A DNA stretch of 20,823 nt, from NCBI GenBank assembly GCA_965660935.1, contig CBFIBR010000030.1, positions 1-20,823 of the forward strand, given 5' to 3'. Origin of the DNA: UBA1172 sp002457135 (GTDB lineage: Bacteria > Pseudomonadota > Alphaproteobacteria > Puniceispirillales > UBA1172). Positions 1 to 7,289 of the stretch are shown here, one piece after another. The notes beneath the pieces are model-generated. The model was given only the letters and a program-made list of their open reading frames with translations. It made no database searches and was not told the origin of the DNA. Each line of letters opens with the position of its first letter. The first letter of the stretch is position 1. The translations under genes and the position numbers were made by a program.

Positions 1-32
1 CTCTAGCCTTTTCGTTATGCTTGTTGCCAAGG

Positions 33-61
33 CCGGGCAGGGGCATGACCCCTGGTCCCGG
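33..61 (-). terminator. strong GC-rich hairpin downstream of the quinone oxidoreductase gene
   Basis: Positions 38-43 (CAGGGG) pair with 49-54 (CCCCTG) around a 5-nt loop. Outside them, 33-37 (CCGGG) pairs with 57-61 (CCCGG), leaving a 2-nt bulge. The hairpin lies about 29 nt past the stop codon of the minus-strand gene ending at 90. No T-tract follows on either strand, so it may be an RNA 3'-end stabiliser or a chance structure and not a true intrinsic terminator. Confidence 0.35.
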
Positions 62-89
62 TCCTTGATCATCCGCCCTTACCGAAAAC

Positions 90-1091
90 TCACTTCGCTG
101 TATCGAGAATGAGTTTGCCGATATGAACGCTGGATTCCATCATCCTGTGCGCCTCATTGGCATCCTCAAGCGCGAAGGTTTCATGGACCAGGATTTTAAG
201 CTTGCCCGCTGTGAACAGTGGCCAGACTTGCTGGCGCAGCTGGTCCGCAATCGCGCCTTTCTGTTTGATGGTCCGGGGCCGCAGGGTTGAGCCGGTGATC
301 GTCAGCCGGTTGATCATCACCGGCATCATGTTGATCTCATTGACCGGGGGTTGCAGGAATGCGATCTGGACCAGCCTGCCTTCGAGCGCGAGGCAGGAAA
401 TATTCTTCTGGATGTAATCGCCGCCAACCATATCAAGGATCAGGTTGACCCCGTCACCGGCCGTAATCTTTTTGACCTGTTCGGCAAAATCCTGATCCCG
501 GTAATTGATCGCGTGGTCGGCACCGAGATTGAGGCAGGCCTGGCATTTTTCATCGGAACCGGCGGTGGTAATCACGGTGGCACCGAATAAATGCGCCAGC
601 TGAATGGCGGTGGTCCCGATCCCGCTTGACCCGCCATGGATCAGAATGGTCTCCCCTTGCTTGAGGCCGCCGCGTTCAAAAACATTGGTCCATACCGTGA
701 AATAATTTTCAGGCACACCGGCGGCTTCGATCATCGTAAGCCCGTCCGGAACCGGCAGAACCTGCGGGGCAGGGGCGTTGCAATATTCGGCATAACCGCC
801 GCCTGAAACCAGTGCACAGACCTTGTCACCAATCGAAAACCCGGTGACGCTGTCATCCATGGCGACGATTTCCCCCGCCACTTCCAGCCCGGGAATGAGC
901 GATGCCCCGGGGGGCGGATTGTAATTGCCCTCACGCTGCATCACATCAGGGCGATTGACCCCGGCTGCCTCAACCCTGATCAGCACTTCGCCTGCCCCGA
1001 CCGCAGGAACCGGGCCTTGATCCGGGATCAGCACATCAGGATCACCGGGTTCGCGAATGGTTGTGTGTTTCATCATGGTTGGTATGGACAT
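90..1091 (-). CDS. NAD(P)H:quinone oxidoreductase, zeta-crystallin / PIG3 type
   Basis: A 333-residue medium-chain dehydrogenase/reductase without structural or catalytic zinc ligands, as in quinone oxidoreductases. The N-terminal GroES-like half contains GVNRPDVMQREG (44-55) and PGLEVAGEI (67-75). The Rossmann half has the nucleotide-binding segment ILIHGGSSGIGTTAIQLA (149-166). The family reduces quinones or enones with NAD(P)H in the cytosol; the real substrate cannot be read from sequence. The length is typical. The ATG at 1091 is preceded by GGAA about 5 nt upstream, which supports this start. It is divergent from the Gfo/Idh gene across a 71-nt AT-rich gap that must hold both promoters. 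The closest family by eye is the PIG3-like group, which differs from Qor1. Confidence 0.9.
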   Translation of the reverse strand: MSIPTMMKHTTIREPGDPDVLIPDQGPVPAVGAGEVLIRVEAAGVNRPDVMQREGNYNPPPGASLIPGLEVAGEIVAMDDSVTGFSIGDKVCALVSGGGYAEYCNAPAPQVLPVPDGLTMIEAAGVPENYFTVWTNVFERGGLKQGETILIHGGSSGIGTTAIQLAHLFGATVITTAGSDEKCQACLNLGADHAINYRDQDFAEQVKKITAGDGVNLILDMVGGDYIQKNISCLALEGRLVQIAFLQPPVNEINMMPVMINRLTITGSTLRPRTIKQKGAIADQLRQQVWPLFTAGKLKILVHETFALEDANEAHRMMESSVHIGKLILDTAK

Positions 1092-1162
1092 CAGATTTCC
1101 AATATGGTTGTTATAGTTGCTAAATTAAATCTTTCTAAATTACTATAAACAGGGCTTTGGGC

Positions 1163-2128
1163 ATGTCAAAAGAGATATACAGGGTGGCCATTGTCGGCCT
1201 CGGTGCAGTCGGCAAGAGAATGCTCACCAACATGAAAGCCCATCCCAGGTTTGATCCGGTGATCGGTTTTGATCTGGCCCCTGATGCCCTTGATGGCATG
1301 GCTGAAAAACCGGCCGGTTTTGACCTCGTCACTAGCAGTCAGGCGCTTTTCGATCCTGATGACATTGATCTGCTTTACGTCAGCACGCCGCCACAATCGC
1401 ATGCCGAATTTGTTTATGGCGGGCTTGAGAAGGGCTGGAACATTCTCTGTGAAAAGCCCCTTGGCATCAGCCTTGAGGCAAGCGAGGAATTGACCCGGGC
1501 GATCAATGATCATGATGTTATGCAAGCGGTCAATTTTGTGTTTTCGGGTGCGCCCGCCATGCACGCTGCCCGCCAGCACATTTCGGACGGCCTCATCGGA
1601 ACGCCGCTCGGGGCTGAACTGACGCTGAAATTTTCAACATGGCCACGCGGCTGGCAGGCCCATGCGTCATGGCTTGGTGGCCGTGATCAGGGCGGCATGA
1701 TGCGGGAGGTAGGCTCCCACTACGCTTATCTCAGCCAGGAATTGTTTGGCCCGCTTGCACTGAAAGCCCCGCTGATCATCGAATTTCCCGCCCATGATCA
1801 GGCCGAAACAATGGTCATGGCGCAATGGCAATCGGGCCATGGTCCCGTTTCGGTCAACGCACGGGTTGGCGGCAATCGTCAGGATATTGTCCGTTACCGG
1901 GTGCTGGGGGATGAGGGCTGCCTGGTGTTTGAAAACTGGTACCAGCTATTTCATGAAACGCCGGATGGGCTTAAACCCCTGCTTGATACCAGGGCGGCGG
2001 AACCGCTTTCGGCCTATATGGGGCAAATAGACCAGCTTGCCCTGCAACTCGATGATGGCGGCAAACGGCTGGCCGATTTCGCTGATGCACTGGCGGTTCA
2101 GCGGCTGATTGAGGCGATGATCCGCTGA
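1163..2128 (+). CDS. Gfo/Idh/MocA-family NAD(P)-dependent oxidoreductase
   Basis: A 321-residue protein with an N-terminal Rossmann fold (VAIVGLGAVGKRM, 8-20) and the family hallmark CEKPLGIS (96-103), whose lysine is the usual catalytic residue. The C-terminal half is the family's alpha/beta substrate domain. Members oxidise or reduce sugars, inositols, amino-sugars or dihydrodiols; the substrate here is unknown. An in-frame TTG lies 6 nt upstream at 1157. The ATG at 1163 is preferred because AGGG at 1151-1154 sits 8 nt before it. The gene is convergent with the esterase gene, with only 11 nt between their stop codons. No partner sugar transporter or kinase is present in the window to suggest a pathway. 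Confidence 0.9.
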   Translation: MSKEIYRVAIVGLGAVGKRMLTNMKAHPRFDPVIGFDLAPDALDGMAEKPAGFDLVTSSQALFDPDDIDLLYVSTPPQSHAEFVYGGLEKGWNILCEKPLGISLEASEELTRAINDHDVMQAVNFVFSGAPAMHAARQHISDGLIGTPLGAELTLKFSTWPRGWQAHASWLGGRDQGGMMREVGSHYAYLSQELFGPLALKAPLIIEFPAHDQAETMVMAQWQSGHGPVSVNARVGGNRQDIVRYRVLGDEGCLVFENWYQLFHETPDGLKPLLDTRAAEPLSAYMGQIDQLALQLDDGGKRLADFADALAVQRLIEAMIR

Positions 2129-2139
2129 TATAATGCCGC

Positions 2140-3039
2140 TCAGGCCACGCCCGCCATTCGGGATACAGCATCGGTGATGCGGGTGAAGCTCTGCCTCGCC
2201 CGCTCAACACTGTACCGCGCCCTCAGGTAGCCGTGGGGCAGGCCTTCCTCAATGGTGAATTCAACCTCAACCCCCGCAGCGCTTAGCTTTTCAGCGTAAT
2301 CCGGGGTATCCGACATCAGCGGGTCGCATTCGGCCGCGATCATCACTGTCCGTGGTGACGGGCTGACATCAAGGGCCATGGGCGGGGTCAGGGCAGTGCG
2401 ATCAAGCGGGCATTCAAAATAGGTTTCCCAATAGAACGCAACCTGTTCGGTGGACAGCAACGGCACATCAGCGCAATCGACATAGCTGCCTTTATTCAGC
2501 GCACCCCCCAGCATCGGGTAGATCAGCACCTGCCCGGTGATGATGGATGGCCGTGCCAGGCCAGTCATCGCGGCCAGCCAGCCACCGGCACTGTCACCAG
2601 CCACCACGACAGGGGTATCGCCCTCAGCGTGGATCGCATCAACAGCGGCAACGCAATCATCCAGCGCGGCGGGGTGTTTGTGTTCAGGCGCAAGCCGGTA
2701 ATCCACCGCGATCACATCAAACCCGGTGTCAGCGCAGATACCGGCGCAGATATCATCATGACTGTCCAGCCCGCCAACAACAAAACCGCCACCATGGATA
2801 TAGACCAGCCTGGCCGGTGGGTTATCGCTGATGCTGTAATGGCGCAGCGGAACATCCCCGATAAGCCGGTCATGGGCCGTCACCCCGTCAGGGAAGGGGC
2901 GGGCGAAATGGGCGCAGAGCGCATCATAGTTATCGCGCATCTCCCCGATGGTAAAATCCTCCCGGTCATCGGGATAGAACGAACTGGTGGTATCAACAAA
3001 AACCCTTGTTTGGCTGTCCATTGATGGTGGGTATTTCAA
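2140..3039 (-). CDS. alpha/beta hydrolase, hormone-sensitive-lipase-like esterase
   Basis: A 299-residue serine hydrolase of the HSL (bacterial family IV) group. The oxyanion-hole motif HGGGF is at 82-86 and the nucleophile elbow GDSAGG at 148-153 (Ser150). The probable acid and base are Asp239 in ECDPL and His269 in GLPHGYL. Such enzymes hydrolyse short acyl esters in the cytosol. The start is probably the TTG at 3039: AGGAAGGA lies 9 nt upstream of it, while the ATG at 3021 would sit 27 nt from that site. The gene is 48 nt downstream of the acyl-CoA dehydrogenase gene on the same strand and is probably co-transcribed, so an ester or lactone substrate feeding the same catabolic route is plausible (inference). 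Confidence 0.9.
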   Translation of the reverse strand: MKYPPSMDSQTRVFVDTTSSFYPDDREDFTIGEMRDNYDALCAHFARPFPDGVTAHDRLIGDVPLRHYSISDNPPARLVYIHGGGFVVGGLDSHDDICAGICADTGFDVIAVDYRLAPEHKHPAALDDCVAAVDAIHAEGDTPVVVAGDSAGGWLAAMTGLARPSIITGQVLIYPMLGGALNKGSYVDCADVPLLSTEQVAFYWETYFECPLDRTALTPPMALDVSPSPRTVMIAAECDPLMSDTPDYAEKLSAAGVEVEFTIEEGLPHGYLRARYSVERARQSFTRITDAVSRMAGVA

Positions 3040-3087
3040 GCTGTTTATTCCTTCCTGATCATTTTTTTTACCCTAATCATCCCCGCC

Positions 3088-4296
3088 TTAATCATCTCCA
3101 AGGCCCCAGCCCCAGAAATCATCACCATTCTGCATCAAAAAGCGGTTGATTACCATCTGATGCACTTCGGTTGCGCCATCGACCAAGAGGGCCTGACGGG
3201 CATAGCGGTAAATCCATTCCAGCACCGTGTCCTTGGAATAGCCGCGCGCGCCGCAGATCTGGATCGCATCGCTCGTCACCTTATTGAGCAGTTGAGAGAC
3301 ATGGATTTTGGCCATGGAAATATCCTGCCGTGCCTTTGATCCGTTTTCAATCCGCCAGGCGGCGCGCATCACCATGACCCGGCCGATTTCAATATCCATG
3401 GCGGCCTGACCCAGTTTCATCTGGATCGATTCCCGTTCGGCCAGTTTTATGCCAAAACCTTCCCGGTTTCGGGCGTAATCGGCGGCGATGGCCACCGCCC
3501 TTTTGGCCAGCCCCAGCCAGCGCATGCAATGCGTCAATCGGGCCAGACCCAGCCTGATCTGGGTTACCTTCAGCCCCTTGCCAACCCCCATCAGGACGCG
3601 GTCATCATCCAGCGTCAATCCATCGAAAACCAGCTCACAATGGCCGCCGTGTTCTTCCGGCCCCATGATGCCGATCCGCCGGTCGATATGCCAGCCCGGC
3701 TCATCACGGTGAAACAGGAACGCCGTCAGACCGCCGCGAACATCATCACCGGTTTTGGCCAGGAGGGTAAAATGCTCGGCCTCGGCGGCACCGGTGATAT
3801 ACCATTTGCGGCCATTGATGACCCATTTGCCATCGCGCTTTACGGCTGTTGTCTGCATCATGGACGGGTCGGACCCGCCCCCCGGGGCCGGTTCGGTCAT
3901 GGCAAAGGCAGACCGCACATCCCCCTTGATGATCGGGTCCAGCCAGCGGGCTTTCTGCTCATCACTGGCCAGTTTGTTCAGCATGTACATATTGCCGTCA
4001 TCAGGCGCAGCGCAATTGAAACAGACGGGACCGAAAATCGAATAATTCATCGCTTCATAGAGCGTGGCCATGCCGACAGGACCATAGCCGAGACCGCCCT
4101 GATCAACGGGAATCTGGGGCGCCCATAACCCGGCCTGTTTGACCTTGTCCCGCATCGTGTGAAGCAGGGGCAGCCGGATATTGCCATGATCGTCATAGCT
4201 TGCCGGATCGGCCTCAAGCGGGATGATTTCCTCGGCGACAAATCGGCTGACCTTTTGCTGAAGACGGGCCAGTTCCGGGTCGATTGAAAAATCCAT
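3088..4296 (-). CDS. acyl-CoA dehydrogenase family protein, ACAD10/ACAD11 (LvaC-like) type
   Basis: A 402-residue flavoprotein of usual length. It has an N-terminal helical domain, the acyl-CoA dehydrogenase signature FAMTEP (131-136) with the following GGGSDPS, a middle beta domain with WVINGRKWYITGA (158-170), and a C-terminal helical bundle ending in VDGATEVH (372-379). That last motif matches the DGxxEVH form of ACAD10/11-like enzymes. It differs from the YEGTxxIQ form of straight-chain dehydrogenases, so Asp373 stands where the catalytic Glu usually is. The ATG at 4296 is chosen because AGGAC lies 7 nt upstream; the open frame extends further with no supporting site. It is divergent from an APH-fold kinase gene. 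Together they suggest 4-hydroxyacyl-CoA metabolism (known for ACAD10/11 and the Pseudomonas Lva pathway; inferred here). Confidence 0.9.
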   Translation of the reverse strand: MDFSIDPELARLQQKVSRFVAEEIIPLEADPASYDDHGNIRLPLLHTMRDKVKQAGLWAPQIPVDQGGLGYGPVGMATLYEAMNYSIFGPVCFNCAAPDDGNMYMLNKLASDEQKARWLDPIIKGDVRSAFAMTEPAPGGGSDPSMMQTTAVKRDGKWVINGRKWYITGAAEAEHFTLLAKTGDDVRGGLTAFLFHRDEPGWHIDRRIGIMGPEEHGGHCELVFDGLTLDDDRVLMGVGKGLKVTQIRLGLARLTHCMRWLGLAKRAVAIAADYARNREGFGIKLAERESIQMKLGQAAMDIEIGRVMVMRAAWRIENGSKARQDISMAKIHVSQLLNKVTSDAIQICGARGYSKDTVLEWIYRYARQALLVDGATEVHQMVINRFLMQNGDDFWGWGLGDD

Positions 4297-4394
4297 AATC
4301 TGTCCTTTGCACCAATAGGAATAATGCAAATGATAGACTAAACTGGGGCTGAGGCTATAGTGCGTTTTGTCCCATATCATTAAAATTTTTAACC

Positions 4395-5462
4395 ATGCCA
4401 TCGTCCCGTTCTGAAACCTATACAACCACCATCCTGCAAGCCCTGAACCCATGGCTGGCTGAACACGCACCGGCAGCAGGCATGGCCATTGCGCTGGAAA
4501 AAATCGGCATCGGCCAGTCCAACCCGACCTATCGGCTGGTGACTGACCAGGACCGCTTCATCCTGCGCATGCAGCCGCCGGGTGAATTGCTGCCCTCGGC
4601 CCATGCTGTTGATCGTGAATACCGGGTGATGGATGCGCTCGCCGCCACCGCCGTCCCGGTTCCGCGCATGATAGCCCTTTGCACGGATATTGAGGTAATC
4701 GGGGTCAAGTTCTTCATCATGGAACACATCGCTGGTTCCACGATCATGGACCCCGGGCTTGGCGATCTTGCCATGGCAGAGCGGGAGGGGCTGTATCTTG
4801 ATCAGGTGGATATTCTGGCTGAGCTGGCGAGGCTTGATCCCGCTGCCATCGGGCTTGACGGGTTTGGCCGGCCATCGGGGTATCTCGGCCGCCAGATCGC
4901 GATCTGGACAAAACAGTACCGCGCCAGTGAAACCGGCCTGATCAGCGATATGGAATACCTCATGGAAACGCTGCCCGGGTGTATTGCCGGTGAAACAGCC
5001 ATCGATGAGATGGGGCTTTGCGTGCTGCACGGTGATTTCCGCCTCGATAACCTTATCATCAATACAGCGGTTCAGTGCCGGATCACGGCCCTCATTGACT
5101 GGGAGCTCAGCACCCTTGGCCCGCCATTTGTTGATCTGTCCTACTGGTGCGCGATGCTCCGGATGTCGGCTGAATGGCCGATTGGCGGGCTTGGCGGGGT
5201 TGATCGTGCCACGCTGGGCATCCCTGATGAGGCGGCGTTGATCGGCCGTTTCTGCACCCGGACAGGCCTGCAAAAACCCCATAACTGGGAGGCATGGATA
5301 GCCTTTCAGCTGTTCCGGTTTTCAGCCATTCTGCAAGGCGTGAAGAAACGCTGGGTTGATGGCAACGCCTCAGCCAGCAACGCCGCCGAGGTTGGCGGTC
5401 AGGCGGTGCCGGTAGCGGAGTTGGGGGCCAGAACCCTGCGGGCGTTCCTCAATAAAGGGTAG
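4395..5462 (+). CDS. APH-fold kinase, probable acyl-CoA-linked small-molecule kinase (LvaA / ACAD10-11 N-domain type)
   Basis: A 355-residue aminoglycoside-phosphotransferase-fold protein. The N-lobe carries IGIGQSNPTYRL (37-48) and the ATP-orienting region FILRMQPPG (55-63). The catalytic loop is LHGDFRLDN (211-219, Asp214 and Asn219) and the metal-binding segment is LIDWELSTLG (233-242, Asp235). The motif set matches the APH domain fused to the acyl-CoA dehydrogenase in human ACAD10/11 and the free-standing bacterial LvaA kinases. It does not suggest an antibiotic-resistance enzyme. The divergent neighbour is exactly that dehydrogenase type. The proposed role is to phosphorylate a 4-hydroxyacyl-CoA so that the partner can eliminate phosphate (inference). 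No clear ribosome-binding site precedes the ATG at 4395. The gene is convergent with the GMC gene, 23 nt apart. Confidence 0.88.
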   Translation: MPSSRSETYTTTILQALNPWLAEHAPAAGMAIALEKIGIGQSNPTYRLVTDQDRFILRMQPPGELLPSAHAVDREYRVMDALAATAVPVPRMIALCTDIEVIGVKFFIMEHIAGSTIMDPGLGDLAMAEREGLYLDQVDILAELARLDPAAIGLDGFGRPSGYLGRQIAIWTKQYRASETGLISDMEYLMETLPGCIAGETAIDEMGLCVLHGDFRLDNLIINTAVQCRITALIDWELSTLGPPFVDLSYWCAMLRMSAEWPIGGLGGVDRATLGIPDEAALIGRFCTRTGLQKPHNWEAWIAFQLFRFSAILQGVKKRWVDGNASASNAAEVGGQAVPVAELGARTLRAFLNKG

Positions 5463-5485
5463 TCGCCCTTATGGCCAGTTATGGA

Positions 5486-7099
5486 TCAGCCGTGATCAGC
5501 CTTGATCATATCAGCGGTTTTTTCAGCGATCATGATGGTGGGCGCGTTGGTGTTACCTGAAATCAGCTCAGGCATGATTGAGGCATCAACCACCCGCAAG
5601 CCGCGACAGCCATGGACCCGCAACCCGGCATCAACAACATCACCATTGGCGGGAACAGGACCCATGCGGCAGGTTGATACCGGGTGATACAGCGTCACCC
5701 CGGTTTCCCGTGCATAGGCCAGCAATTCATCATCGCTGGCGGTTTCAATCCCCGGGCGGGTTTCGCTTTCCACGATCGGGGCAATGGCGGGGCTGGCCAT
5801 GATGGCCCGAGCGATTTTCATTGATGCGACATGCACCCTTGCATCCTCATCAGTCGCCAGATAGTTCGGGCGGATGATCGGTGCCGCCATCGGATCGCCT
5901 GAGGTGATATGAACCTCACCACGGCTTTCGGGGCGGAGCTGGCAAGGCCCGATCGTCAGCCCCGGGAAGGGATCAAAAATCCGCTTGGCCGGGTTGGCAA
6001 AACTGGCATGGGCAATGTGGTACTGGATATCAGGCTCGCTCAAACCGTCACGGCTGCGGACAAAACCGACCACAATACCCGCCGGAAGCGACAGGATACC
6101 CCGGCGGCTGAAGGCATAGCGCAGAACCTGGCCAACCAGCGGCAGCCCCCGTGCCGAATTGTTCAGCGATATGTTCTGGTTGAGCCGCCACGCGAGCCGG
6201 GAGATATAATGATCAGCCAGGTTTTCGCCGACCCCTGGCAACGCCATCCGTGGGGTAATGCCCAGCCCGGACAGCCGCTCAGCCTGGCCAATGCCCGACA
6301 GCTCCAGCAATTGCGGTGACTGGATGGCCCCGGCAGAAAGAATAACCTCACGCCCGGCATCGATCTGCTCGGCCTTGCCATGACGGTGATAGGTAACCCC
6401 GGTTGCCCGGTGTTGATCTTGCGGGTCAAAAATGATCCCGGTGGCATGGGCATGGGGGATGATGCGCAGGTTGGGGCGTTTGCGGGCCGGGTCCAGATAG
6501 GCCTTTTTCGCTGAAAACCTCAACCCTGATTTCATTGTCACCTGCGAATAGGAAAACCCTTCCTGGCTGGCCCCGTTATAATCAGGGTTGTGGGGGTAGC
6601 CGCATTCCCCGGCGGCCTCAATCAACTGGTCGAGGGCAGGGTAGTGATCCCGCACCGGCGCGACATTGAGCGGCCCGCCTCGGCTGCGGAAGTGATCATC
6701 CGATCCGGCAAATTCACAATGCTCCGACTTGCGGAAATACGGCAGCACGTCATCAAAGCTCCAGCCCGTGTTGCCGCGTTGCGCCCAGCCATCATAATCC
6801 GCCGCCTGTCCCCTGACATAGAGCATCGCGTTGATGGCCGATGACCCGCCCAGCACCTTGCCACGCGGAAACGCGATCGGCCGGTTGCCAGAACTCGCCT
6901 CAGGTTCGGACTGAAACATCCAGTTGATTGCCGGGTTGACCATGGTATGGATATACCCCGCCGGAATGTGGATCAGCGGATTGCGATCCTCACCCCCAGC
7001 CTCAAGCAGGGTCACTGTAACTGACGGGTTTTCGCTCAGCCGTGCCGCCAGCACGCAACCGGCCGAACCACCGCCAACAATCACATAATCCGATTTCAT
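5486..7099 (-). CDS. GMC-family FAD-dependent alcohol / choline-type dehydrogenase
   Basis: A 537-residue glucose-methanol-choline oxidoreductase. The FAD dinucleotide-binding motif GGGSAG is at 9-14, followed by the ribose-binding acid in LLEAGGED. The first GMC signature contains GKVLGGSSAINAMLY and the second contains SAGAIQSPQLLELSGIG. The catalytic His472 lies in YHPVSTCRMG, and the C-terminal GNTNAPT segment (515-521) supplies the second active-site residue. There is no signal peptide. Members oxidise primary alcohols, choline, long-chain alcohols or polyethylene glycol. BetA-like similarity is general, and no betaine aldehyde dehydrogenase or BetI accompanies it, so choline as substrate is unproven. 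The ATG at 7099 has GAGGGG 5-6 nt upstream. Confidence 0.92.
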   Translation of the reverse strand: MKSDYVIVGGGSAGCVLAARLSENPSVTVTLLEAGGEDRNPLIHIPAGYIHTMVNPAINWMFQSEPEASSGNRPIAFPRGKVLGGSSAINAMLYVRGQAADYDGWAQRGNTGWSFDDVLPYFRKSEHCEFAGSDDHFRSRGGPLNVAPVRDHYPALDQLIEAAGECGYPHNPDYNGASQEGFSYSQVTMKSGLRFSAKKAYLDPARKRPNLRIIPHAHATGIIFDPQDQHRATGVTYHRHGKAEQIDAGREVILSAGAIQSPQLLELSGIGQAERLSGLGITPRMALPGVGENLADHYISRLAWRLNQNISLNNSARGLPLVGQVLRYAFSRRGILSLPAGIVVGFVRSRDGLSEPDIQYHIAHASFANPAKRIFDPFPGLTIGPCQLRPESRGEVHITSGDPMAAPIIRPNYLATDEDARVHVASMKIARAIMASPAIAPIVESETRPGIETASDDELLAYARETGVTLYHPVSTCRMGPVPANGDVVDAGLRVHGCRGLRVVDASIMPELISGNTNAPTIMIAEKTADMIKADHG

Positions 7100-7289
7100 C
7101 CCGACCCCTCAACGCAAATCCCACGATGGATTTTACCGGTATTGACCCCAAGGGCAAGCGAAGGCTTGCGCCAAGGATGGGTAATTTTACTTTATCGTAA
7201 TGTTTTGATTAAACTCGCCCCCATGTTAGCTTTCCTTATGCCAGTTTTCGTTATGCCTTTTTCAGGCATGCGGTGGAGGAACAAGCAGG
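7100..7289. promoter_or_regulatory. 190-nt divergent intergenic region with short hairpin
   Basis: This gap separates the divergent GMC and molybdoenzyme genes, so it should contain both promoters. A perfect 6-bp inverted repeat (GCAAGC at 7154-7159, GCTTGC at 7164-7169) with a 4-nt loop could be an operator or hairpin. The AT-rich stretch at 7182-7210 is the likeliest promoter region for the plus-strand gene. The GGAGGA at 7275-7280 is a strong ribosome-binding site 9 nt before the start at 7290. No transcription factor gene is adjacent. Confidence 0.35.

Noticed and set aside
4395..5462. Aminoglycoside resistance gene, suggested by the APH fold
   Set aside because: The sequence context and the divergent ACAD10/11-type partner fit a metabolic kinase; no resistance-family features are seen.
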